In this document: positions 1 to 5,210 of the stretch, in pieces
How positions within the stretch are numbered: the stretch's first letter is position 1
Layout: each line of letters opens with the position of its first letter
DNA from: Flavobacteriales bacterium
GTDB lineage: Bacteria; Bacteroidota; Bacteroidia; Flavobacteriales_D; Sanyastnellaceae
Assembly: GCA_947457325.1 (NCBI GenBank)
Contig: CANGVU010000123.1
Location: 1-5,210, forward strand
Direction: 5' to 3'
DNA: 5,210 nt
Program-made: the position numbers and the translations under genes
The notes under the pieces: model-generated
Database searches by the model: none
Seen by the model: the letters and a program-made list of their open reading frames with translations, nothing else
Told to the model about the DNA's origin: nothing

Positions 1-2
1 GA

Positions 3-1148
3 TATGTAGCAGAAACGCCTGAAGAGGCCAAGAATGCTGCTGTAAGATTAAAAGAAGAAACCGGAACAGGATGGTTTGTTGTGAAGGCACAAATCCATGC
101 AGGAGGAAGAGGTAAAGGAACAGTAACCGAGACAGGCTCTCGCGGCGTTGTCCTAGCCAAGAGTGTTGATGAAGTACCTGAGAAAGCCCAAGCAATTTTG
201 GGTGGACACTTGGTTACTTTGCAGACCAAGGCTGAAGGAAAGTTGGTCAGCAAGGTTTTCATAGCTGAGGATGTTTATGCACCAGGAGCTAGCGAGCCCA
301 AAGAGTTTTATATGTCTGTTCTTTTAGATCGCGGACAGGGTCGCAATGTGATTGTTTATTCACCAGATGGTGGAATGAATATCGAAGAGGTTGCCGAGAA
401 AACACCTGAGCGTATTTACAAAGAAACCATTGATCCTTTGACAGGCGTTACAGATTTTCAAACCAGAAAGATTGCTTTCAATTTGGGATTGAGCGGTGAG
501 GCATTCAAGCAAATGGGCAAATTTGTGAAGGCTTTGTATGCAGCTTACGTAGGTTGTGATGCATCGATGTTTGAAATCAATCCAGTTTTGAAAACATCAG
601 ATGACAAAGTCATTGCCGTTGATGCTAAGGTAACATTTGATGGAAACGGATTGTTCCGTCATCCTGATTATTTGGCCATGCGCGATGTAACAGAAGAAGA
701 TCCCATTGAGGTTGAGGCCGGCGCAGCAGGTTTGAATTATGTGAAGTTAGACGGTAATGTGGGTTGTATGGTGAACGGCGCCGGTTTGGCAATGGCCACC
801 ATGGATATCATCAAGTTGAGCGGTGGAGACCCTGCCAATTTCTTGGATGTCGGTGGTACAGCTGATGCCAAGCGTGTAGAAACAGCTTTCAGAATGATTC
901 TACGTGATTCAGCGGTTAAGGCTATTTTGGTAAATATTTTCGGAGGAATTGTACGTTGTGATCGCGTTGCTCAGGGTGTTGTGGATGCATACAAGAACAT
1001 GGGAAATATTGAAGTTCCTATTATTGTTCGTCTGCAGGGTACCAACGCAGAGGAGGCCAAGCAATTGATTGACAACAGCGGATTGGCGGTACACAGTGCC
1101 ATCACTTTGCAAGAAGCTGCTGACAAAGTAAAGGCAGTATTGGCATAA
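3..1148 (+). CDS. sucC: Succinyl-CoA ligase (ADP-forming) subunit beta, 5' end outside the window
   Basis: This is the beta subunit of succinyl-CoA synthetase, the cytoplasmic TCA-cycle enzyme that interconverts succinyl-CoA plus NDP and phosphate with succinate, CoA and NTP, working with the alpha subunit SucD. The reading frame is open from the first complete codon and 381 residues are visible. By family comparison about 20 N-terminal residues lie upstream, so the internal GTG at 81 is not the start. Visible landmarks are the ATP-grasp glycine loop GGRGKGT (102-122), the metal-binding EINP (573-584) and DAK (621-629) segments, and the CoA-ligase domain from about 762 with GCMVNGAG, FLDVGGT and the NIFGGIVRCD loop (933-962). 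The C-terminus is complete, ending LQEAADKVKAVLA. sucD does not follow; a GNAT gene starts 7 bases downstream. A strong hairpin with a T-run after the stop probably ends most transcription. Family assignment is very secure. Confidence 0.97.
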   Translation, partial: YVAETPEEAKNAAVRLKEETGTGWFVVKAQIHAGGRGKGTVTETGSRGVVLAKSVDEVPEKAQAILGGHLVTLQTKAEGKLVSKVFIAEDVYAPGASEPKEFYMSVLLDRGQGRNVIVYSPDGGMNIEEVAEKTPERIYKETIDPLTGVTDFQTRKIAFNLGLSGEAFKQMGKFVKALYAAYVGCDASMFEINPVLKTSDDKVIAVDAKVTFDGNGLFRHPDYLAMRDVTEEDPIEVEAGAAGLNYVKLDGNVGCMVNGAGLAMATMDIIKLSGGDPANFLDVGGTADAKRVETAFRMILRDSAVKAILVNIFGGIVRCDRVAQGVVDAYKNMGNIEVPIIVRLQGTNAEEAKQLIDNSGLAVHSAITLQEAADKVKAVLA

Positions 1149-1155
1149 AATACAA

Positions 1156-1590
1156 ATGAATTATAGTTTTCAGAAAGAAAGCGCAATGGACCTACGTTCA
1201 TTGCGCTTTTTGGTTTTATGGCCGCACAAGCAATCCATGGAGGAGTGTTTGTTGGAGCAAGATTTTGAGGCACATACGAGCCATTTTTCAGCAAGAGATG
1301 AAAAAGGTGAATTGGTTTCTTGCTGCACAGTAATGCATGACGGGCGCACAATAGATGGGCAGAACTTCCCTTTGCGATTACGCGCTATGGCGGCTCACCC
1401 CTCTATCAGAAGAAAAGGGGTGAGTAAATTGCTTTTGCAATATGTAGAAAATGAGTATCCGGATATGGCCTTTTGGTGCGATGCCCGAGAAGTTGCTGTT
1501 CCTTTCTATTTGAATTGCGGTTGGCAAATCATGTCTGATGTGTACAACATCCCCTTGATTGGTCCACATTTTTTAATGGTGAAGAAATAA
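1156..1590 (+). CDS. GNAT-family N-acetyltransferase, ElaA-like
   Basis: This is a 144-residue cytoplasmic protein predicted to transfer an acetyl group from acetyl-CoA to an amine; the substrate cannot be told from sequence. The acetyl-CoA-binding motif A spans residues 75-97, with the pyrophosphate loop R85-R-K-G88-V-S90 matching R/Q-x-x-G-x-G/A except for serine in the last position. Motif B is residues 110-123 (AREVAVPFYLNCGW). The tail IGPHFLMVKK resembles the GIPHILM-type ending of ElaA-like proteins, and the N-terminal LR...VLWPHK segment (16-24) fits the first helix of this subgroup. The ATG at 1156 is preferred because it places that LR at a usual depth; the alternative ATG at 1186 would leave only five residues before it. 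No clear Shine-Dalgarno is present (A-rich leader). The start lies 7 bases after sucC, suggesting read-through, yet a terminator hairpin sits in codons 8-19. Family is secure, specific function unknown. Confidence 0.88.
   Translation: MNYSFQKESAMDLRSLRFLVLWPHKQSMEECLLEQDFEAHTSHFSARDEKGELVSCCTVMHDGRTIDGQNFPLRLRAMAAHPSIRRKGVSKLLLQYVENEYPDMAFWCDAREVAVPFYLNCGWQIMSDVYNIPLIGPHFLMVKK
1178..1211 (+). terminator. Intrinsic terminator-like hairpin after sucC, inside the acetyltransferase 5' coding region
   Basis: An 11-bp perfect stem (1178-1188 with 1199-1209, AAAGCGCAATG against CATTGCGCTTT) extends inward by a G-T, an A-T and a C-G pair to leave a four-base CTAC loop. The 3' arm runs into TTTTTGGTTTT. 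It begins 30 bases after the sucC stop and has the form of a rho-independent terminator for sucC. It also overlaps codons 8-19 of the downstream acetyltransferase frame, and the in-frame ATG at 1186 is buried in the stem. The structure is seen directly; terminator activity is inferred. Confidence 0.75.
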
Positions 1591-1591
1591 A

Positions 1592-1617
1592 AAAAGGCTG
1601 AAAATTTTCAGCCTTTT
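1592..1617. terminator. Bidirectional intrinsic terminator between the GNAT and DPP III genes
   Basis: This is a 26-base perfect palindrome, with AAAAGGCTGAAAA mirrored by its complement around 1604/1605. It begins two bases after the GNAT stop and ends 20 bases before the stop of the opposing peptidase gene. The T-run follows on both strands (TTTTAATTT on plus; a longer TTTTTTTATTT on minus), so it can serve both converging genes. The innermost A/T pairs probably open as the loop. Shape and position are seen directly; function is inferred. Confidence 0.85.
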
Positions 1618-1637
1618 AATTTATCAGGGAAAATGTT

Positions 1638-3659
1638 TTACTTTAAGTGTCCGTATTGTTCACTATACATCAGCATTTGCTTCGCGAAGCTATCCATATA
1701 GGTTACTTGCACATCTTTGATGTTCCCATTTTCATCATTCATAGGAACAAGGACGGGATTCATGAAACCGTTATAAGGAGGAATGTTTAATTTGTTTGAT
1801 CGCTCAATTACCTCTTGGTGCAAATCCTGGTTGACTTTTCTACCATAATCATTAGCCAAAACACGAGCTGCTTCATAGTCTCCCTCAGATGTAATGCGTT
1901 GAACTTCTCTTAGTAGTTTGGCAAAGAGTGTTCTGACTTGGTCATAGTTGGTTATTTCAATAAACGTTTTACCCTCTCGATTAACTACTTGAACACATGG
2001 ATTGGATTCTTGCGCAGCTTGCTCCATGACCCAATTGCATATCCACGCTCGGTTACGCATGTGGGCTTCTTCAATTTCCTCACCAACTTTCAATCTGCGG
2101 AGTTGTACCAAAAGACCATTTCTGAAATAGCCGTCATATTCAGCCTTGCCAACCTCAATGCTTGGCATTAATCCCCATTCCACTAATTTGGGATCCATTA
2201 CATAATACAAGGCCACTAAATCAGCTCTGCCTTCTTCAATGGTTGAAGCATATTCTTTCAATGTTTGTGAAGATGGAGCAACACCATCCTTTAGTTTGCC
2301 ACTGGCATGACCAATGACTTCATGCATGGCAGTGTGCATTTTTCCAGCTGCCTCACCAAATTTTATGGCTCTTTCCACTTCTTCTTCGTCATGAGCAAAT
2401 TCCTTAAGAATGCCAGATCCACCGGCCTTGTTGTTGGCATCTTCAATATTCCCCAGACTAACACTCTTGGAACCATACATGGTTCTTATCCATTGTGCAT
2501 TGGGAAGGTTTACACCGATAGGGGTGGAGGGATTGGCATCACCCGATTCTCCTGCAACGTTTACAACCTTATAAGTTATTCCCACCACTTTGTCTTTTTT
2601 AAAAGCCTTGTCAGTAGGGCTATTGTCCTCAAACCATTGCGCATGATCCATCATGCTTTTCATGCGGGCACTGGCTTCAAAATCATTGATCTCAACGATG
2701 GTTTCATAAGAACCACGATTGCCCAGAGGATCATTGTATACCTCAACAAATCCATGTATGAAATCAATGTCCCCTTCTGTGGCTCTTGCCCATTGAATAT
2801 TGAAATCATCCCAGGCTTTGAGATCACCTGTTCTGTAAAACAAAATGAGCTTGCGCAATGCCACAGCTTGTTTGTCGTTCTCGGCAACTTTTTCAGCTTT
2901 TTCTAACCAGTTCACAACTTTCTCTAATGCGGCACCGTACTTTCCGCCAACTTTGTAGACTTCTTCTTGAATTTTACCATCGACTTTTATTAAATCAGCA
3001 TTGATTCCATAGGATAGTGGTGTTCTGTCTTCTGCCTTGATTTTGCTTTCATAGAAAGCTACAGCCTCCGCTGTGGTGATTCCTGGACCATAAAAGTTTA
3101 CCGCTGAATTTTCAACCAAACCTTTACCGGCATCTTTCTCTACTTTTCGGGGAGCTATGGTTGGGTCAAAGATTACTTTTTTAATATTGTCTTGACATAC
3201 AACTTTTGTTTCTTTTAATAGTTGTTCAAAGTATTGTTTTGTAAATTGAGGTTGGTGCTTCAGATTCGAGTAATGGTGATGTATACCGTTGCTCATCCAC
3301 AATTGCTTGAGATAAGTTTCAAATGCCAACCATTCCGCATTTTTCTTGTCTCCTTGGTATTGGACATATATATTCTCACAGATATTTCTTATTTTCAGGT
3401 TGTATACACCATTTTGCGCCCACATGATATCACGACCCGCCAAACCGGCCTGTGTCAAATAGTAAACCAATGATTTTTGTTTCGTTGTCAATTGGTCAAA
3501 GCAGGGAATTCGGTACCGCAAGATTCTAATGTCAGCAAAGCGGTCAGCTTCATATACAAAACCTTCATCGCTGTCTTTACATGCTGAGTGTGTCTTTTCT
3601 TGGGCAATTCCACTGGATAGCGCAAATGCGAGAATAAAGAGAAAAATAAATTTTTTCAT
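1638..3659 (-). CDS. Dipeptidyl peptidase III (peptidase family M49), exported zinc metallopeptidase
   Basis: The product is a 673-residue zinc exopeptidase expected to remove dipeptides from the N-termini of short peptides. The M49 signature HEVIGHASGKL (HExxGH) is at residues 446-456, coded at 2307-2324 for the hexapeptide, supplying two zinc-binding histidines and the catalytic glutamate. The second motif EEGRAD (475-480) supplies the third zinc ligand. NFYGPGI (188-194) is another family-like segment. Length matches bacterial DPP III of Bacteroides type (about 675). I chose the ATG at 3659 rather than the in-frame ATG at 3707 because it opens directly with a signal peptide: MKK, a hydrophobic stretch at 4-14, then SSGIAQ with probable cleavage near residue 19-20. 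No lipobox cysteine is present, so a soluble periplasmic protein is likely. It is a single-gene unit, divergent from apaG and convergent with the GNAT gene. Homologues are, as I recall, sometimes mislabelled dihydrofolate reductase; nothing here resembles DHFR. Confidence 0.93.
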   Translation of the reverse strand: MKKFIFLFILAFALSSGIAQEKTHSACKDSDEGFVYEADRFADIRILRYRIPCFDQLTTKQKSLVYYLTQAGLAGRDIMWAQNGVYNLKIRNICENIYVQYQGDKKNAEWLAFETYLKQLWMSNGIHHHYSNLKHQPQFTKQYFEQLLKETKVVCQDNIKKVIFDPTIAPRKVEKDAGKGLVENSAVNFYGPGITTAEAVAFYESKIKAEDRTPLSYGINADLIKVDGKIQEEVYKVGGKYGAALEKVVNWLEKAEKVAENDKQAVALRKLILFYRTGDLKAWDDFNIQWARATEGDIDFIHGFVEVYNDPLGNRGSYETIVEINDFEASARMKSMMDHAQWFEDNSPTDKAFKKDKVVGITYKVVNVAGESGDANPSTPIGVNLPNAQWIRTMYGSKSVSLGNIEDANNKAGGSGILKEFAHDEEEVERAIKFGEAAGKMHTAMHEVIGHASGKLKDGVAPSSQTLKEYASTIEEGRADLVALYYVMDPKLVEWGLMPSIEVGKAEYDGYFRNGLLVQLRRLKVGEEIEEAHMRNRAWICNWVMEQAAQESNPCVQVVNREGKTFIEITNYDQVRTLFAKLLREVQRITSEGDYEAARVLANDYGRKVNQDLHQEVIERSNKLNIPPYNGFMNPVLVPMNDENGNIKDVQVTYMDSFAKQMLMYSEQYGHLK

Positions 3660-3680
3660 AGCTTGTTTGATATTGGTTAG

Positions 3681-3708
3681 CAAATTAAAGAGGTAAGTCA
3701 ACCTCAAA
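3681..3708 (-). promoter_or_regulatory. Candidate promoter of the DPP III gene
   Basis: Read on the minus strand, TTTG (3708-3705) is followed after 16 bases by TTAATTTG (3688-3681), a 7-of-8 match to the Bacteroidota -7 element TAnnTTTG. Transcription would start near 3675, giving a leader of roughly 16 bases before the ATG at 3659. The spacing is slightly short of the 17-23 bases usual for this promoter class, so this is tentative. A short inverted repeat (3690-3705) lies between the two elements. Confidence 0.4.
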
Positions 3709-3765
3709 ACGCGGGTTTTTCAAATAAAACAGCGACTTATCAACAATGTTGTGGCTGAAATGATT

Positions 3766-3773
3766 TATCTTCG
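3766..3773 (+). promoter_or_regulatory. Candidate -7 element directly before apaG
   Basis: TATCTTCG matches TAnnTTTG at all fixed positions but one and ends 5 bases before the apaG ATG at 3779, which would make the transcript leaderless or nearly so. The nearest upstream TTG (3749-3751) is only 14 bases away, too close for a standard -33 element, so the call is weak. Confidence 0.3.
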
Positions 3774-3778
3774 CTGTC

Positions 3779-4165
3779 ATGTTAACGCTAACTACAGCAG
3801 GAGTGAAGATTGATGTCTTGGCCAAGTATGAGCCTGGGATATCAAGTCCTGTTCTGAACAGTTTCGTTTTTTCCTATGAAATAAGCATTACTAATACGAA
3901 TGATTTTCCTGTGCAGTTGACACGCAGGTTTTGGGATATTTTTGATTCTTCAGGCCATTGCAGGGAAGTAGAAGGAGCGGGCGTGGTTGGAGAGCAGCCG
4001 TTTATTGCGGCCAATGAAACATTTGTGTACAGTTCAGCATGTGATTTGCGCAGTCCACGCGGTCGCATGACGGGATATTACACCATGCAGCATGGGTTGA
4101 CCAAGGAATTGTTTATTGCCAAAGTTCCAGATTTTCATTTGGAAGTCCCCTTTGTAATGAACTGA
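3779..4165 (+). CDS. apaG: ApaG-family protein (DUF525)
   Basis: This 128-residue protein is a single ApaG domain, an all-beta fibronectin-III-like fold, essentially full family length. Diagnostic segments are YEISITNTNDFPVQL (33-47), RRFWDIFDSSG (49-59), the strongly conserved REVEGAGVVGEQP (62-74) containing the G-x-G-x-x-G pattern (G66, G68, G71), CDLRSPRGRMTGYYTM (88-103) and the C-terminal FHLEVPFVMN. In enterobacteria apaG mutants are linked to cobalt resistance and magnesium efflux, and ApaG lies in an operon with ksgA and apaH. The biochemical role is not settled, and nothing here shows ion transport (no membrane segment). Here it stands alone, divergent from DPP III and convergent with the RRM gene, so the classical neighbours give no help. 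The ATG at 3779 gives the expected N-terminus (GVKIDV). There is no Shine-Dalgarno and a -7-like element lies immediately upstream. Assignment is secure; function in this organism is not. Confidence 0.94.
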   Translation: MLTLTTAGVKIDVLAKYEPGISSPVLNSFVFSYEISITNTNDFPVQLTRRFWDIFDSSGHCREVEGAGVVGEQPFIAANETFVYSSACDLRSPRGRMTGYYTMQHGLTKELFIAKVPDFHLEVPFVMN

Positions 4166-4191
4166 TGATATAGATATCAAATTGAATAAAA

Positions 4192-4217
4192 AAAAATCCG
4201 CTCGAAAGCGGATTTTT
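4192..4217. terminator. Bidirectional intrinsic terminator between apaG and the RRM gene
   Basis: An 11-bp perfect stem (AAAAATCCGCT, 4192-4202, with its complement at 4207-4217) closes a CGAA tetraloop. On plus the 3' arm ends in five Ts; on minus the corresponding run extends to nine Ts followed by ATTC, so termination of the RRM gene may be the stronger function. It lies 26 bases after the apaG stop and 19 bases beyond the RRM stop, as expected for a shared terminator of a convergent pair. Confidence 0.9.
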
Positions 4218-4236
4218 CATTTGTACTGGTAAAGTA

Positions 4237-4488
4237 TTATCTTGAAGCACGCTCTTCAGCAATTTTCACATTGATACGGCGACCTTTCAATTCGCTTTGA
4301 TCCAATGCTGAGATAGCAGAATGAGCAGCGTCGTCGCTATCCATTTCTACAAAACCAAATCCACGTGAACGACCAGTGTCACGATCTTTGATGATGCGTG
4401 CGCTAGTTACATTACCGAAAGCCTGAAATGCACTTTCTAACTCTTCTCTAGTAAGGCTGAAGGGTAAGCCTGAAACAAAAATGTTCAT
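4237..4488 (-). CDS. Small single-RRM RNA-binding protein
   Basis: This is an 83-residue cytoplasmic protein made almost entirely of one RNA recognition motif. RNP-2 is IFVSGL (residues 3-8) and RNP-1 is RGFGFVEM (42-49), with the aromatic residues that stack on RNA bases present (F4, F44, F46). The classic loop KDRDTGRSRG precedes RNP-1, and the fold closes with LKGRRINVKIAEE. A short tail (RASR) replaces any glycine-rich domain. The start at 4488 is chosen because MNIFVSGLPF begins exactly like other bacterial RRM proteins; the in-frame upstream ATG at 4536 would add a T-tract-encoded, Phe-rich leader that overlaps the promoter. Such proteins occur in Bacteroidota and in cyanobacteria, where several are cold-induced; they are presumed to bind single-stranded RNA, but targets here are unknown. 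A good promoter and a short structured leader precede it, and a shared terminator follows it. Confidence 0.93.
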   Translation of the reverse strand: MNIFVSGLPFSLTREELESAFQAFGNVTSARIIKDRDTGRSRGFGFVEMDSDDAAHSAISALDQSELKGRRINVKIAEERASR

Positions 4489-4513
4489 GTAATAAAAATT
4501 AAAAAAATTAAAA

Positions 4514-4527
4514 CCTACTTGTGTAGG
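4514..4527 (-). other. Small hairpin in the 5' leader of the RRM gene
   Basis: On the minus strand CCTAC-ACAA-GTAGG forms a 5-bp stem with a four-base loop at the very 5' end of the predicted transcript (start predicted near 4528). It is followed by a U-rich stretch that continues to the ATG. It could stabilise the 5' end or act as a weak attenuator or binding site. The pairing is visible; any role is inferred, and a 5-bp stem alone is modest evidence. Confidence 0.35.
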
Positions 4528-4533
4528 GATAAA

Positions 4534-4563
4534 CAAATATAAACGAAATACTTATCATGTCAA
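4534..4563 (-). promoter_or_regulatory. Bacteroidota-type promoter of the RRM gene
   Basis: Read on the minus strand, TTG (4563-4561) is followed after exactly 19 bases by TATATTTG (4541-4534), a perfect match to the -7 consensus TAnnTTTG used by the Bacteroidota primary sigma factor. Transcription should begin around 4528, giving a leader of about 40 bases. This is the clearest promoter in the window and supports both the phylum assignment and the choice of 4488 as the protein start. Confidence 0.75.
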
Positions 4564-4583
4564 GTTTTTTCTGTGTAAAATGA

Positions 4584-4616
4584 TTTGGTCTACAAGATTA
4601 ATTCATTGCATTTTTG
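4584..4616 (+). promoter_or_regulatory. Candidate promoter of the thioredoxin-like gene
   Basis: TTTG (4584-4587) is followed after 21 bases by CATTTTTG (4609-4616), which matches TAnnTTTG at all fixed positions except the first T. The element ends 4 bases before the ATG at 4621, so the transcript would start at or next to the start codon. It lies back to back with the RRM promoter, with about 20 bases between the two -33 elements. Confidence 0.5.
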
Positions 4617-4620
4617 TAAA

Positions 4621-5199
4621 ATGAATCAATTGGATATAGAGTATTATTGGACCAAAGGCCTGTCTTACGCTGATTTTAGGACTATGATGCATGATTTACA
4701 TGCCAGGGAAATGGTCACGGGTACCAATCAATCTACGGATTTATTGGCTTACAGCATTTTGAATGAACAACGAATGAATAGAATTGACAAACATGGCGTC
4801 ATTGCTCAAGTTGTTCCTTCAACGAAGATTAAAAATATTCTGGTCATCACAGAAGGTTGGTGCGGGGATAGTGCACAGATATTGCCTTACATGCAAAAGT
4901 GGGCAATGGCCAAAGGACATGATTTGCGTATTGTTCTTAGGGATGAGAATTTAGATCTGATGGATCAATTCCTTACCAATGGAGCTCGTGCTGTACCCAT
5001 GTTTTTATTTATCAATAAGGAAGGGGTTGTTGAAGAGCAGTGGGGAGCTAGACCTAAAGTCTTGCAGGATGCGGTTATGCAGTGGAAGTCAGAGGGATTG
5101 ACCAAAGAAACTTTTATTACCATGATTCACAAATGGTATGCGGATGACAAAGGTGTTACTTGCATAGAAGAATGGGAGCACCTCTCATCGGCCAAGTGA
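4621..5199 (+). CDS. Thioredoxin-fold protein with WCGD motif (thioredoxin family, single active-site Cys)
   Basis: This is a 192-residue protein with no signal peptide, so probably cytoplasmic. A helical N-terminal extension (1-70) precedes a thioredoxin fold: beta strand NILVITEGW (72-80), active-site segment W80-C81-G82-D83-S84, then the cis-proline loop ARAVP (122-126) followed by strand MFLFINKEG. The resolving cysteine of the usual CxxC is replaced by serine, and the only other cysteine is C181 near the C-terminus, so an ordinary two-cysteine disulfide reductase cycle is not available within the motif. WCGD-type proteins of this sort are, from memory, common in Bacteroidota and annotated only as thioredoxin family. 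The ATG at 4621 is chosen over the TTG at 4585 because the promoter occupies 4584-4616 and the family N-terminus fits. It is divergent from the RRM gene; its neighbour beyond 5199 is outside the window. Fold is confident, substrate unknown. Confidence 0.88.
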   Translation: MNQLDIEYYWTKGLSYADFRTMMHDLHAREMVTGTNQSTDLLAYSILNEQRMNRIDKHGVIAQVVPSTKIKNILVITEGWCGDSAQILPYMQKWAMAKGHDLRIVLRDENLDLMDQFLTNGARAVPMFLFINKEGVVEEQWGARPKVLQDAVMQWKSEGLTKETFITMIHKWYADDKGVTCIEEWEHLSSAK

Positions 5200-5210
5200 T
5201 GCGTCTTATA

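Noticed and set aside
1140..1171. Possible promoter for the GNAT gene (TTG at 1140-1142, TAGTTTTC at 1164-1171)
   Set aside because: The -7 match has TTTC instead of TTTG and the transcript start would fall within the terminator hairpin; too weak to list, although it would matter if GNAT starts at 1186.
971..1351. 126-codon open frame on the minus strand across the sucC-GNAT junction
   Set aside because: It is antisense to two well-supported genes and has no recognisable family features.
1394..1424. 9-bp perfect inverted repeat (CTCACCCCT / AGGGGTGAG, 13-base loop) inside the GNAT gene
   Set aside because: It lies in the coding sequence for the conserved acetyl-CoA loop, has no T-run after it, and one such repeat is close to chance expectation in 5 kb.
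1679..1690. 12-base perfect palindrome GCTTCGCGAAGC near the 3' end of the DPP III gene
   Set aside because: It is within coding sequence (Ser-Phe-Ala-Lys region), occurs once, and has no neighbouring regulatory context.
2307..2906. 199-codon open frame on the plus strand opposite the DPP III gene
   Set aside because: It is antisense to a strongly conserved M49 gene including the HExxGH region, shows no recognisable domain, and is explained as a shadow frame.
3660..3707. N-terminal extension of the DPP III frame from the ATG at 3707
   Set aside because: It would bury the signal peptide 16 residues in and overlap the proposed promoter; starting at 3659 gives a standard MKK signal sequence and normal family length.
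3738..3746. TTATCAACA resembling a DnaA box
   Set aside because: It is a single site that differs from TTATNCACA, with no cluster, no AT-rich unwinding region and no dnaA or dnaN nearby.
4489..4536. N-terminal extension of the RRM protein from the ATG at 4536
   Set aside because: It overlaps the -7 element of a consensus promoter and its Phe-rich sequence comes from A/T tracts; RRM proteins of this kind begin at MNIFV.

Overview
The window looks like an ordinary chromosomal segment of a member of the Bacteroidota. Support comes from moderately low G+C (judged by eye), A-rich start regions without clear Shine-Dalgarno sequences, promoter-like TTG...TAnnTTTG pairs of the Bacteroidota sigma type, and proteins that read like Bacteroidota family members (exported M49 dipeptidyl peptidase III, 128-residue ApaG, stand-alone RRM protein, WCGD-type thioredoxin-fold protein). 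A relative of the Flavobacteriia is plausible, but the sequence does not fix the class or genus.

Layout: (1) 3-1148, plus strand: succinyl-CoA ligase beta subunit (sucC), cut off at its 5' end by the window edge. (2) 1156-1590, plus: a GNAT acetyltransferase only 7 bases after sucC. A strong terminator-like hairpin (about 1178-1211) lies inside its first codons. (3) 1592-1617: a bidirectional terminator. (4) 1638-3659, minus: an exported zinc metallopeptidase of the dipeptidyl peptidase III family. (5) 3660-3778: a divergent promoter region. (6) 3779-4165, plus: ApaG. (7) 4192-4217: a second bidirectional terminator. (8) 4237-4488, minus: a small single-RRM RNA-binding protein. (9) 4489-4620: a second divergent promoter region with the best promoter matches in the window. 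(10) 4621-5199, plus: a thioredoxin-fold protein with a single active-site cysteine. No stretch longer than 300 bases lacks a gene.

The genes do not form one pathway. sucC belongs to the TCA cycle, DPP III to periplasmic peptide breakdown, the RRM protein to RNA binding, and ApaG and the thioredoxin-like protein are housekeeping or stress-type accessory proteins. The arrangement is alternating convergent and divergent single-gene units, each convergent pair separated by a shared symmetric terminator. I found no mobile element, CRISPR array, tRNA, rRNA or defence cassette, and no convincing undescribed system. The points worth a second look are regulatory: the terminator inside the acetyltransferase coding start, likely leaderless starts for the thioredoxin-like gene and perhaps apaG, and the structured, U-rich leader of the RRM gene.
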